Part shown: positions 46,490 through 57,206 of the stretch, in pieces | How positions within the stretch are numbered: the stretch's first letter is position 1 | Layout: each line of letters begins with the position of its first letter | Assembly: GCA_933207985.1 (NCBI GenBank) | Contig: OW240915.1 | Location: forward strand, 110,907,243-110,971,242 | Direction of reading: 5' to 3' | Length of the DNA stretch: 64,000 nucleotides | Source of the DNA: Pelobates cultripes | Lineage: Eukaryota > Chordata > Amphibia > Anura > Pelobatidae | The notes under the pieces: generated by a model | Told to the model about the DNA's origin: nothing | Databases searched by the model: none | Seen by the model: the letters and a program-made list of their open reading frames with translations, nothing else | Program-made: the position numbers and the translations under genes

Positions 46490-47900
46490 AACGATTGGGG
46501 GGGCGGAGCCTGATCCTCAAGCTGACCAGATATGGAAAGCCTGAGCCCCGGACGTTTTGCCAGAATTTGGGGTATTATACCCAATATTGGGGCTACCACA
46601 CTAATAATCTTGAGCACCTATGGTCAGGGGACCCTGGACCAGCTAACCGCTGACATACTGTAGAATTTACTTACACAGTGAGCCTGGGATCTCTGATGCG
46701 GTCTACCAGGGACGGGGCTGAGGGGGAAGCGGCCGTTGTGTCCCCCCCGCTCTTTTTTTAAAGATATTGGTGGGCACCAAAATCCTATTTGGGATGAGTG
46801 AATTGAGTATTTGAGAAAGGGAAAGACACTGACATCAAGTACTTGTAAATAATCAATACAAACTTTATTGACTAACAGAGACTTAAGTAATCATTCAGCT
46901 TAATATTCAGCTAAAATGAACAGCTTAAAGAAACAGCTTAATAAAAACAGCTTAAAGAAACAGCTCAAGTATACATCACCATAAGAGATGCTTGTTGCAC
47001 TCGACTGAGAGAAATTCTGGCAGTCAGGCTTGAAGGGGACCCTCTCCTACTGGGAAATCAGCAGAACCAGCAATATGCGTCCATATTACAGGTGGGTACT
47101 CCAATAAGTGCCAAGTTTTCTTGTCTTTTATAAGTTATTTAATAATCCATGGGGTGAATAGTCTCTACTTTTCCACCAAATCTTCTAATCAGTGAAGCCC
47201 AGCAAAGACCTTGCAAAAGCATTGGATGGGACCTGCAGCTGGCCATGCCAGATCTGTGCGGTTATTATCTCTTATCTTCAAATCTAGCTCTGTTCTCATA
47301 ACTATCTCGTGATGGCATGCATGAGTCATTCTGGGGCTGTGTTTTGTGGTTATTAACATTTTCAGTACTGTGTACTGGTGCCATCTTAACTATCTATAAT
47401 ATGCTCAATAGTGATCAATCATTCTTAATTAATATAGAATATTATTATCACACCTAGCCGCCGAAGTAATCAAGCGCAAGGGAGGAGACCCAAGCGACTG
47501 ACGGTGAAGGAACCTACTCAAGGCTACATCCCAGCTGTGACACCTGCGAGACATACAGCAAGCCTTCCCAGCCTGAGAGCCACAAGGGGCTTACCTGCCC
47601 CACATCGCCCACAAGGCCAGAAGATTGCCTGCGACAAGCGGTAAAAGTCACCTTGATCCTCCAACCACCCCCTGCAGGGAATAGACTTGGACTGTTGCAG
47701 TAACCAGGTCTGTGGGATACAGATGCCTGCTCTTGCACAGGCCTGGTTGTTTTTAAATAATAATTTTTTTTACAGATAAACATTCCGTACTTTGACACTT
47801 CAATTATACACACACATATTAGTTGCTTTTCTTTGTTTTTATATTCAGATAGCCATGAAGAATTAATGTATTGGTTCTCGGAGGGGCTTGTTTGCCAGCC
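46490..47900 (+). mobile_element. L1-type 5' region, interrupted by an LTR
   Basis: Starts GGGGGGCGGAGCCTGATCC at about 46497, the same start signature as the element at 25026. GC-rich 5' UTR-like sequence resumes after 47452 (CCGAAGTAATCAAGCGCAAG ... CCTGCGACAAGCGGTAAAAG). No ORF1 could be read. The assignment rests on the start motif and composition. Confidence 0.5.
46771..47452 (-). mobile_element. Solo LTR (minus orientation) inside L1 sequence
   Basis: The plus strand runs from TGGTGGGCACC to TTATTATCACA (TG...CA). On the minus strand it reads as a complete LTR: TTATAAAAGACAAG (TATA box, about 47134-47121), a body with ACAGCTTAAAGAA repeats, AATAAAGTTTGTATTG as poly(A) signal (about 46868-46853), and a U5-like end GATTTTGGTGCCCACCA. 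No internal genes flank it. A target duplication is not obvious. Confidence 0.7.
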
Positions 47901-48239
47901 TCCTACCTCAGGATTATGGGCCATGCAAAAAGGCTCATAAAAGACCTTATTTGTGCCTTTTTTTGCTATTCTGTTCGGTAGATTGCATTCCCCTCCTATT
48001 CCCCACCCTGATCAGGGCTATCAGAGATGGGGGGTTTTGTATGTTTTAAAGGTATTTTGTTTTTTTTAATAAAAATGTGTGTTTTGGGTTTGGAGATTAT
48101 TTATTTATTTATTTATTACTGCTATTTATAAGGTGCACACAGATTCCGCAGCACTGAGTTTAGTATAGTGCTTGACTCAATTATCTCCCAGGTACAGAGG
48201 AGGGATTAATCTATTATATATGTGGTTGACCCAATGTGG
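47901..48239. other. Unassigned, T-rich
   Basis: Contains TTATTTATTTATTTATTACT and TATTTATAAGGTGC, but no gene or clear element edge. Confidence 0.4.
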
Positions 48240-48697
48240 TTGTGTAATTGTTTATACTGTGGTTTACTCTCAGGTCTGGGGGGGGTCTGGGGGGTGCCCC
48301 TTGCATGGAGACTTGCATAAAAGGCCAGTTGTGGCTACCAATAAATGAGTTCCTGCTTACCCTCAACATAGAGTCTGATCTCATGCTTGGGGAAAATGGC
48401 TGTATCTACCCTGGGGATTGCCATATCACTATACTCCCCTGGGATTATAATCACTTGCTCTTTTAAGAGCATATTGCTATACTCTCTTGGAGGAGAGGTC
48501 TACCCACTGGAAGCCTGATCCTGGTCTTGGGTCCAGGGTGGGTGGAGGACAGCGAGACCCCAACCACGCTATAACGCTGGAAGTGGGGACTACAGTGCTG
48601 ATGGTGTCTGGTGGAGTGCTTGGAGTACTCAGTGACCACTAGGAGCATCGATTGGCGGAGGCACCCGGTTGGGGTGCCAGGCGGTCCGTCACAACAA
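48240..48697 (+). mobile_element. LTR fragment (plus orientation), related to the 53504 LTR
   Basis: Promoter-like GCATAAAAGGCCAG near 48315, poly(A) signal CAATAAATGAG near 48341, and a 3' end GGCGGTCCGTCACAACA. The 3' 180 bases are the inverse of 53510-53620 (shared motifs ATGCTCCTAG and ACTCCAAGCAC). The 5' edge is unclear. Confidence 0.65.
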
Positions 48698-50118
48698 TTA
48701 ATTACTTTTTCCCCAGTTCAAAATATTTTCCATCTTGTTTTTCTCCTTATTCCTTCCTTTCTTACCTTCCACTTTTTCCCTCAGTTTCAATTTCGCAATC
48801 ATCATTTTAAAACAGTTTTAGGGTATTTCCTATAGAACTCACTTACTTCTTCATAGGATGCAATTAGGTTAGTTTGACATGACCTATGTTTCATAAAACC
48901 ATGCTGAATAAAGTTCTTCCCAATGAATTCCTGAATAGTAACCCTTAATAGCCCTTCACATATTTTCCCAGTCACAGAAGTTAAGCTCACAGGTCTATAA
49001 TTTCCAGGCAAGGATTTTGAACCTTTTTTAAATATAGGAATGACATCTGCCTTCCTTCAATCCTCTGGTACAATACCTGAAACAAAAGAAACTTGAAAGT
49101 TTAAAAACAGAGCTTCACTTATTTCCACACTTAGTTTCTTAAGTACTAGTCTAATGGATGAATACCATCAAGCCCCAGAGCTTTATTTACATTAATTTTC
49201 TTTAACTGCTGTATCACCTTGTCTCGAGTCATCGAATCACAAGTTATCTGCAATTTCTTTGCAGCAATCATTTGCATATCGATTGCCATAGGATCCTTAT
49301 TAATATATACTGAAGACAAAATTATGTAAAATGTCTGCCTTTTCCTGGTCTTCATTAACCAACACTCCCATCTCTGTTTTCAGTGTGCCTGCACTTTCAT
49401 TTTTTTGTTGTTTTTATGATTTATGTAGTTGAAACATGGGAGGTTGGTTTTGCTGTTGTCTTTGGCTATCACTTTCTTATTTTCTAGTTTAGCCACTTTA
49501 ATTGCCTTTTTTGCAAGCATTATTGGCTTCATTTTGAATCTCTTGGTTTTCTTTCATACTAAGCCACATTTGTTTCATTTTGTTTCTTTTATATTTATTA
49601 CCCAATGGTACATACTGAGAAATATACCTATTTAATATTTGTTTGAAGATATTCCATGTTTTTTTCACTATGCCAGTTAGTATGTTGTAGAACGGCCCTA
49701 ATCTTATTGCAATTGACTTTTTAAAATGTATATGCTTTAGTATACGCCACATGCTTTTGCTTTTTTTTTTTGTTTATTTCAAAACACAATATTGTGATCC
49801 AGAGCGGCTCTAGACTTTATGAGGCCTTATGCAAAACTCAAACATGAGACCCCACTATCAAAAAAGTGAAAAAAAAATACATGCACACTGTCACATATAC
49901 ACATTGATGCCAGTGGCGGATCCAGAGCCTGATCTCAGGAGGGGAACTTGTAGATTATTTAAATAAATAATCCAGGCACAATAACCACTACAGCTCAGTG
50001 TAGTAGTTATGGTGTCAGTAGTGCCAGGATTCCACCCCAGAGTAAGTAGTCATACCGTTTAAGAACAGTTTGACAACTTACCTGGGTCTGCTGGGATATA
50101 GGGTATAGGAGCAGTGGT

Positions 50119-50218
50119 NNNNNNNNNNNNNNNNNNNNNNNNNNNNNNNNNNNNNNNNNNNNNNNNNNNNNNNNNNNNNNNNNNNNNNNNNNNNNNNNNN
50201 NNNNNNNNNNNNNNNNNN
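50119..50218. other. Assembly gap (100 N)
   Basis: Exactly 100 N characters, a conventional unknown-length gap. The apparent open frames through it are meaningless. Confidence 0.99.
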
Positions 50219-50436
50219 CCCTCCCTCCCTTTTTCCTGTGTCCCTCCCTCGCTTTCCCTTGTGTCTCTCCTCTCCCTCCTTTCTCTGTTGTCTCTCCTCT
50301 CCCCTCCCCTTTCCTGTGTCTCCTCTCCCTCCCTCCCCCCTTTCCCTGTGTCTCTCCCCTCTCCCTCCCTCCTTTCCCTGTGTCTCTCCCATCTCTCCCC
50401 CTGCCCCCAATTTACCTTACAGAAGGCAGGGTGCCG

Positions 50437-50696
50437 GCCGCGTTCCAAGCTGGAGCCGCCGGGCTGGGTGGCAGCTTCGCTGGTCCGGCGGCACTCCAGT
50501 CACTGGTGTCACTGATGGCTGAAGGAGGAGGAGCCTGTCTACCATGCTCCCTCGCGGTTCCCACAATTCCCAGCACAGGAACCGCGAGGGAGCTTGGTAG
50601 ACAGGCTCCTCCTCCTTCAACCATCAGTGACTGGAGTGCCGCCGGACCGGCGAAGCTGCCACCCGGCCCGGCGGCTCCAGTCTGGAACGCGGCCCG
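50437..50696. repeat. Inverted repeat with arms of about 120 bp
   Basis: Left arm 50437-50561 and right arm 50578-50696 are near-perfect complements (for example GGAGGAGGAGCCTGTCTACC against GGTAGACAGGCTCCTCCTCC). The spacer is about 16 bp. The left arm has an extra 8-9 bases (a repeat of GGTGTCACT). Confidence 0.9.
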
Positions 50697-50796
50697 CCCT
50701 CACTCAGTGTGCCACCTATGTGGAAGCGCAGCCCCCAGGTGCCGCGGCCCACCGGGAAATTTCCCGGTATCCCGGTGGGCCAGTCCGGCCCTGCAC

Positions 50797-50851
50797 GTGT
50801 GACATGTCATGATTCCCTTTTATTCCAGAAGTTTGGTCCTTAAGGGGTTAA
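50797..50851. mobile_element. Truncated member of the 79-bp TTAA MITE
   Basis: CTTTTATTCCAGAAGTTTGG then TCCTTAAGGGGTTAA, matching the core and right end of 21878-21956. Confidence 0.8.
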
Positions 50852-51010
50852 GATAGCTGCCCAGTCATGTGTTTCATCCCACCATGTTTCTGTTATGCCT
50901 GTTATGTCATATTGCTTAGTGTATGCTATTGCCTGTAGTTCCCTCATTTTGTTATTTAGGTTCCTTGCATTAGTAAGCATACATTTAATATTATCATGGG
51001 TCACTTTGTG

Positions 51011-52090
51011 CAATTTTTTTTTTTTTTATAATCTTTATTTTGCATTTTTATAATTGTTATAAAGTAATGCACTAATAATGGCTATTCTGTCACTCGCAGG
51101 TGATATACGTTACAAACATGGGTTATGAGTTAAGACAAGGATGCATAATAAGCAGGCACTAGACAATAGTTTACATGATTACAAATTAATCTGGCCGCTT
51201 TGATGTGAACCGCTCACCGTGTTTACTGTTTTTCTCCTCTTTTCTCACCGTTTTTCTCCTCTTACATGTCGTTAGTTATAGAAAACTATCTCGTATAGGC
51301 ATTGGGAGGTGTCGTAGCCATAAAGGTGCTCTGGGCTACATTTTCTGCGTTGCCGGCTGTGAGTTGTGTTATTTAATACTGGCTATATGTAGTGTGTATC
51401 TGAAGGTAACAAGGTTTGTCATTTGGGTGTCTTATAGGACACTTGGGGTGTGGGGAAATGGGGCTTGTGTTTAACCCGGTTTGGTTACACTGTGTTTTCA
51501 AGAGGGAGAAAAGGCTATGTAGGGTTGAGAGGGTGAGGATTCCGCAAGCGCAGGATCCTGCAACCCTCCACCCCGTCGCAGCCCCGTCCACAGTGGCGGA
51601 ATCCCGTGTCCGATTGTCATGCATGTTACCCGTTGGAGTTCTCCCAGGAGGTAAAGTCACTCCAGGGAAACCAGGTCAGAGCTTTGGCCGAGCTTCCATT
51701 AAGGTCTGCTGTCATCATTTCCATGTTATAGATTTCCTCTACTCTATCCACCTATTGCCTGAAGGTTGGCGCACCCCTTTGTTTCCAGAGCGTTGCTTTG
51801 CCGCTGTCAGCAAGTGTATGGTCAGGGATTTTTTGTAAGATTTCAAGGGCCTCATCGTGTGATGTAGGAGCATAGGGAGTGGTCGTAGGGGACCATTTTT
51901 TTAGAAAGGGGCAATTTCGGGGCACGTCCAGCAAATGTGTAGGGTAGTACCCACCTCTGATTCACATCGCCGGCAAACATCAGGTATTTCGGGTTTAATA
52001 CGATGTAAGACTTTGGGAGTCCTGTACCACTGAGATAGTAGCTTGTAGCTCAATTCCTGGAATCTGGAGCTTATGGAGCATTTAAGCGTA
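51011..52090 (-). pseudogene. 5'-truncated L1 (ORF2 C-terminus, 3' UTR, A-tail)
   Basis: On the minus strand 52090-51700 encodes the ORF2 C-terminal cysteine region: ELSYKLLSQWYRTPKVLHRI, then DVCRRCESEVGTTLHICWTC, and after a frame change LKKWSPTTTPYAPTSHDEAL. The 3' UTR follows down to an A-tail at about 51028-51014 (T-run on the plus strand). It is inserted into the CR1-like LINE next to 51010. The frame shift near 51900 shows it is not active. Confidence 0.85.
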
Positions 52091-52099
52091 AGTATGAAG

Positions 52100-52715
52100 A
52101 TTAGACATGTGCGATTCATTTCGTTCCAAATGTACATTCGGATGAATTTCATGCCATTCGGATGCTCACGAATGTCTGAAGTGGCGAAGTCCTGAAATGC
52201 CGAAGCTCCGAAGTGATTCAGATTTCTGAAAAGTGGAAAAACATGAGAGAGGGAGTGATGACAGAAATCTTGACCAATAAGCTAATTCCTTTTGTACAGT
52301 TACTACATATCCTGTACGCGTCACATCGTGGCTGCCAGCAGACCCTAAAGGACGTGTAAGCTGTGCTGCAAAAGCAGAGTAAGTACTTTGCTCCTTCGCC
52401 ACCTGGCATGGGATGTTTGTCCCATGCAGTCTTGCGCAGTCTCCACTGTGCATGACTGCATCGGACAAACATCCTTAGCCAATTATTATATAGGATATAT
52501 AAAGTAGACATGTGCAATTTGTTTCGTTCTGAATGTACATTCCTACGAATTTCATGCCATTCAGCTGCTTACGAATGTCCGAAGCGCCAAAGTGACAACA
52601 TTCGGTAGTTCTGAAGTGCCGAACCGAACGCCATTGGTCCAAATTGCCGAAGCAGACGAATTTCCGAACCGAACTGAACCAAATTTTTTGCCCATGCACA
52701 TCCCTAATGAAGATC
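52100..52715. mobile_element. Two copies of a GACATGTGC-ended MITE
   Basis: The left copy starts TAGACATGTGCGATTC at 52107. A second start, TAGACATGTGCAATTTG, lies at 52506. The right end is GCCCATGCACATCCCTA near 52705. Both carry TTCGTTC and the ACATTCGGA/TACGAATTTCATGCCATTC block. The 52507-52710 part is a complete-looking palindromic unit rich in GAACCGAAC; the first copy is truncated. Confidence 0.7.
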
Positions 52716-53064
52716 TTATCCAAGTCCTGGTCTGTGAACTTCTTTGCACTGAAATGGGATTGTGTGTGCAAATAAGTTGGCTACTCCTGAATGTTTTGCT
52801 GTGGGGTGATTGCAAAGTATCACAGAAGGTATCTCCTGTCCCATAGTGCTGGGGCCCCAGTCTCCCAGAAGTGTGTTTCTTGCAATAGTGCAGTAGAAAC
52901 TCAATGGGACCAGAGTATTGGTGTGTGTTTTTGTGAAATTGTTGGGCCAGACTTCCAGGGGCATGGAGTACAGCCATGGGAGTCGGAATACTGACATTGT
53001 CATTGGTACCAATCTGGACCATGACAGCTGAGCCATCCCCAGACCCTCCCAATAATCCATCCAC
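52716..53064 (-). pseudogene. LINE ORF1 fragment with SGNH-like GTND motif
   Basis: The minus-strand frame starting at 53064 reads MDGLLGGSGDGSAVMVQIGT followed by ND. GTND is the signature of SGNH/GDSL-like esterase domains found in ORF1 of CR1/L2-type LINEs. The remainder is in a different frame and not recognisable. Short and uncertain, but the motif is specific. Confidence 0.5.
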
Positions 53065-53503
53065 TCTGTCCGCAACATGATTCTACTTTTTCCTCCATGT
53101 AGCTTGGTATGCTTGCTACACAGTAACTATATTTTTATATCACTTTCACATAAACTCTTCATGGGTTGTGTATATGGGTTTCCTAGTAACCACGCTATAT
53201 CCCACAGTACGTGATGATGTCATTGCACATCCCGTCATTTCCGGGTTCAATCAGTCTGGCGAGATCACTGTCACGATTGGTAAGCTTACTTTTATCACTT
53301 ATGTATATATTTTCACTGTATATTACATATGCATCTTGATTACATTTGGGTCGAAACGTTGATCTTATGTTCGGATGCAATCGTTTATTTTTTCACTAAT
53401 TAAAATACCACTAGAAAAGTCCTGTGAGTGCACCCTAATCAATTGTTTATTTATATATAATAACTATATAAAATATACTTAGAATTAAATTATATATATA
53501 TAT
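53065..53503. other. Unassigned, possible Penelope-end remnant
   Basis: Holds GGGTCGAAACGTTGATC at 53350 between short complementary arms GCATC and GATGC, and CCTGTGAGTGCACCC near 53420. It has no gene. See findings for the ribozyme-like reading. Confidence 0.4.
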
Positions 53504-54480
53504 TGTAAGGGATCGACGGGCACCCCGACTGGGTACCTCCGTTGATGGATGCTCCTAGCACTTCCTGAGGACTCCAAGCACAACAGCAGACACCATAACC
53601 ACTGTAGACTCCTTCAGAGGGCAAGACAGGAACAAGCTCTTACAAGAGCTTAGGAGTGATTATAGCAAGGGAATATGCAGAGCATAGCAATCCCTTGTAG
53701 CAGCTTCCCCCAATAAGAGACAGGACTCCAAATTGAGGGTGACGTAGAACTGAAGCTTTAATCCAACACTCTGCTTTTATGCACATTTTACACACATAGC
53801 ACTGCCCACAGGGTTTTGCAGAACAACCAATCAATACATACAATACACTCAGATACTCCTAGCAATTACACACAAAATCCTCCCCACTGCCTGTGATATA
53901 ATTACTGAACACAATGGGCTAACGTAATTATCACAGGCAGGAAAATACACAATTTTACACAATATTCATAACTTTTAAAGTATACATCACATTCACATAA
54001 ACCTTACATCAGCATACTCCAAATACAAACATATGTCAAAATCATACAAATTGGTCCAGTGGTTCAAAAGTTAGTTGGAAATCCCTTTTTGACCAACTGC
54101 AAGCATGGCTTCGGTGTGGTAAGCCAATTATCTCCAGCATACAGAAAATATCTCCATTTACAACAACAGTAAAAACACATAAAAATACATAATTCCTATC
54201 ATACTAAACAGAACCCCCACATTCAACCTATCCCCAGATAGCTTGGATCTGAGCGCTCAATATATCCGAACAGCGCTCAGATCCCACAAAAAGAATAAAA
54301 TCGCCATGGGGTTTAAGATTAACAAGGGCCATACACAGTCCAATAGTATTCATAAGCCCCAAATGCTGTTTTTAAAGTGCCCAATCTCCCAGGGGCCATA
54401 GACCCAAGGCATGAGGCTGGCAATCAGTCCCCTCCAAAAACCAGTGGCGAGGTCCCTTTTGCCGCATATATCTATGTATT
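53504..54480 (-). mobile_element. Solo LTR (minus orientation)
   Basis: The plus strand begins TGTAAGGGATCGACGGGCAC, so the minus-strand LTR ends ...CCCTTACA. A TATA-like box GCATAAAAGCAG lies at about 53785-53774 on the minus strand, followed by R/U5-like sequence. It is related to the plus-oriented LTR piece at 48240-48697. The 5' boundary on the minus strand, near 54480, is approximate. No internal genes flank it. Confidence 0.65.
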
Positions 54481-54489
54481 TGTAAATAA

Positions 54490-55488
54490 TTAAAAATAAT
54501 ATGAAATATACATATGTCCATATACATAATTACATAAATATACACGTAGACTTCAAATATAAAAATATGTATATATATACTTAAATTCTATGTGCATATT
54601 TATGTAATATTTTTACATAATTAAGCAATTTTATTGATTGCAATTTGAAGAACCTGCCTGACAACAGGCCAAAAGTCCAGAGAATTTAATTTGCTAGCAC
54701 TATATTTAACCCTGTATCTTTCCAAGACACCCTAAAACCGGTACATGGGGGGTACTGTTTTACTCAGTAGACTTCACTGAACACAAATATTTTTTTAGTG
54801 TTTCAAAACAGTAAAACATATCATAGCGATGATATTGTCAGTGAAAGTGATGTTTTTTGCGTTTTTCACACACAAATGGCAATTTCACTGATGATATCAT
54901 TGTTGTAATACGTTTTACTGTTTTGAAACTCTAATATTTGTGTTCAGCGAAGTTTCCGAGTATAACAGTACCCCCCATGTACAGGTTTTATAGTGCTTTT
55001 GAAATTTACAATATCAAAGTCAAATATAAGGTCAATTTTTTCACATTGAAATTTGCCAGATCTGCTATGCTGCCTTTGAGAGCGTATGGTAGCCCAGGAA
55101 TAAAAATTACCCCCATGATGGCATACCGTTTGCAAAAGAAGACAACCCAAGGTATTGCAAATGGGGTATGTTCAATCTTTTTTAGTAGTCACTTAGTCAC
55201 AAACACTGGCTAGTTAGCGTTCATAATTATTTTTTGCATTTTTAACACACAAACAAATATAAATGCTAACTTTGGCCAGTGTTTGTGATTGAGTGGCTAC
55301 TAAGAAAGACTGGACATAACCCATATTGAATACCCTGAGTTGTCTACTTTTCAAAAATATATGGTTTGATGAGGGTAAATTACATTGGGCGGCTTCAAAA
55401 ATGTCCCAAATAGGACATGGGTGTATGATGACCAGCTGAGAAAATTCAAAGTTGGAAAACTGGAATGCGCACCCTCCAAATAAGGTGC
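54490..55488. mobile_element. Composite of two large foldback units
   Basis: Unit 1 (about 54733-54985, centre near 54860) pairs ATGGGGGGTACTGTTTTACT with AACAGTACCCCCCATGTACA and TTTCAAAACAGTAAAAC with its complement. Unit 2 (about 55148-55345, centre near 55243) pairs CACAAACACTGGC with GCCAGTGTTTGTG and GGTATTGCAAATGGGGT with ACCCATATTGAATACC. The rest (55345-55488) contains ATGACCAGCTGAGAAAATTC. No coding capacity. The right edge meets the ERV LTR. Confidence 0.7.
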
Positions 55489-55924
55489 TGTGGTGGAATC
55501 TCGGTAAAAATAAATTTAGTGGGCCGAGATTACCACGTGGCACGTGTACGTGCATATGCTGACGTATCGATCAGTTGGTTGCACGAGGCAAGATACGATC
55601 AGTAGTGTGCGGAGCATGTGCAGGAATACAGGATGTAGTATTCCCCTCCTCCATTGTGCTGGACAAGCCATGCGGTCAAGCAGGAAGTTAATTCTTATTT
55701 GTAATGATTGGTCAGGAGAATGTGCGGGTGGGGCTTAGTGTGGGAGGAGTTATGTGCCTATATAGGAAGCCTGCACTATTGTTCAGGGCTCAGAACTTGC
55801 TGTATTTTTGGTGACATTAGTCCCTCTGAGTCCCGATCGGTGATCCAATAAAGAATCTCTTCCTTCCTGAAGAAACCTGTGTCCATCTCTCTGTGCTTTG
55901 CTTCCGTCAGTTTCTCCGGTATCA
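55489..55924 (+). promoter_or_regulatory. ERV 5' LTR
   Basis: TGTGGTGGAATCTCGG to GGTATCA (TG...CA), about 436 bp. It holds a small inverted repeat AATCTCGG/CCGAGATT at its very start, an inverted CCAAT box (ATTGG, 55707-55711), a TATA box CTATATAGG (55758-55766) and a poly(A) signal AATAAA (55847-55852). U3, R and U5 can thus be placed roughly as 55489-55785, to 55870 and to 55924. The exact left end could be 55486, 55489 or 55491. Confidence 0.85.
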
Positions 55925-55926
55925 TT

Positions 55927-55944
55927 TGGTGCATTGGCCGGGAA
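55927..55944 (+). promoter_or_regulatory. Primer-binding site, tRNA-Gly
   Basis: TGGTGCATTGGCCGGGAA, complementary to the 3' end of vertebrate tRNA-Gly(GCC), which ends ...CCGGCCAATGCACCA. It lies two bases after the LTR end. All 18 bases fit the tRNA sequence as I know it. Confidence 0.9.
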
Positions 55945-57206
55945 GCTCATCGTTCAACGGTAGCTGAGAGGCAGAGGCGTGAGACGGTCTATCTTTGCCC
56001 ACGTTCTCTACGGCTGCACCCCTGAACTTCTGCGTGGACCTCCCTTCGTCTCGGCGCCACTGGTCTGTTGTCCAGGAGATCATCGGCCTCTACGTAAGAA
56101 GTGCTGGGGTGTCCCCGTCGATGAGTGTGAACTCAGGTTCAGGAACGAGGAGGTAAGACAACTGCTGTTTTAGACGGCAGACCCACTAGGGGTATACCGA
56201 TTGTGCGGTAGGCCCAAAAGGGGTTTAAATCTGTGTATGGAATCTGCCCCCTCTGTCGGAGGGAAGGAGCGAAGGCGCACCGCTCGATCGAACGCTCTTT
56301 AGTAAGACCGTTTGATCTGGTTAGTCAGGCGGGGTCCTGTGTAAATAGCCCTAGCCGGACACCGGTGTCTTGTCTAGACTAGCGTTCTAGGGTGTATATT
56401 ACGTTCGCTAGGTCGGAGGGACCGGGAGACTAAGCGGCGCCTGTGTAAATTCGGTTCGCTAGCTCTCAACCTATCTTGGCTAAGTGGGAAGGCGTGTAAA
56501 TTTGGAACCCACTAGACTTTTGATAGAGTAAATAGACTAGAAGGGCAATTTTGTAAATTTCGCCCTCTAGTTCGCTATATGTGGTGCTTGGGCAGTGTGG
56601 CTAACCAAAACGGGTGTATATAGTTTTAGGTAGTCCATTCAAGGTACTGGCCAATAGTTTAGTTGGGATTGTAAATGTGTTAAAGATTGTTAGTAAAGTG
56701 TATATCTTGTTAGATAGCGCGAGCTCAGCCGTCTAGCGAGAGTGTTAATAGTGTGTTGCTGTATCATAGTGCACGGTACCATAACCCTGTATATTTACTG
56801 ACACTGTATATAAGTACTAATCATTGTCGTCTATTGCATGTTTAACACCGTAACCACTAATAATTGTATTGTGACCTTAAATTGTGCTTTGACCTATGCT
56901 AACCGTACTGTAACCGATACTAGTAAAAGACGATGTTACTGGGGTGTGTTATAGACGGGTAATTCATATATAGAGAATTATAGCGTGGGTGACTGTATAG
57001 TTTCGCCAAAGGGCATAATATTGATTATTTAGTGACTGGTGTAACAGCTGTGTGTGTACGGGAATTCCCTGAGTGATTATTGTGTTATTGTGTACGTTTC
57101 ACTTGGTAACTGTACCACGTGGTGCTGTTGCCAGAGGAAACGGGTGTGACTGTTGAATAAGAACGCGTGCATAGTATTCGTTGTCAACGACGTTCCATTG
57201 ATAAGT
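55945..57206 (+). promoter_or_regulatory. ERV leader (packaging region) with repeated motif
   Basis: 1.26 kb without a credible gene. GTGTAAAT or a close variant occurs at 56339, 56392, 56443, 56494 and 56551. Each is followed 12-18 bases later by CTAG, giving a period of about 51-57 bases. A packaging/dimerisation signal would be expected here. The splice donor for env RNA should also lie here but is not clear. Confidence 0.6.

Larger units (their letters stand above)
49795..50850. mobile_element. Stack of hAT-like MITEs with gap and giant hairpin
   Basis: Recognisable ends are CAGAGCGGCTCTAGAC near 49800, CCAGTGGCGGATCCAGAG near 49911, GTGGGCCAGTCCGGCCCTG near 50775-50793 (a hAT-like right end) and the TTAA MITE end at 50851. 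50218-50405 is pyrimidine-rich (CCCTCCCTCC). The N-run lies inside. Confidence 0.65.
48830..51010 (-). pseudogene. CR1-like LINE ORF2 fragment, split by MITEs and an assembly gap
   Basis: On the minus strand 49790-49498 encodes the linker before the RT (IQNEANNACKKGN at its start edge). 49355-49146 gives NVNKALGLDGIHPLD, the first RT block. 49011-48802 gives NYRPVSLTSVTGKICEGLL and FIQHGFMKHRSCQTNLIASY. A further 5' piece, in the endonuclease region, lies at 50851-51010. The two parts are separated by the MITE stack at 49795-50850. Frames are broken between blocks. Same LINE family as 5311-7452. Confidence 0.8.

Noticed and set aside
50114..50515. 133-codon frame through the N run
   Set aside because: Most of it is the assembly gap and pyrimidine-rich sequence.
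57153..57206. Upstream in-frame ATG for gag
   Set aside because: The later ATG at 57207 gives a myristoylation signal at residue 2 and a better context.
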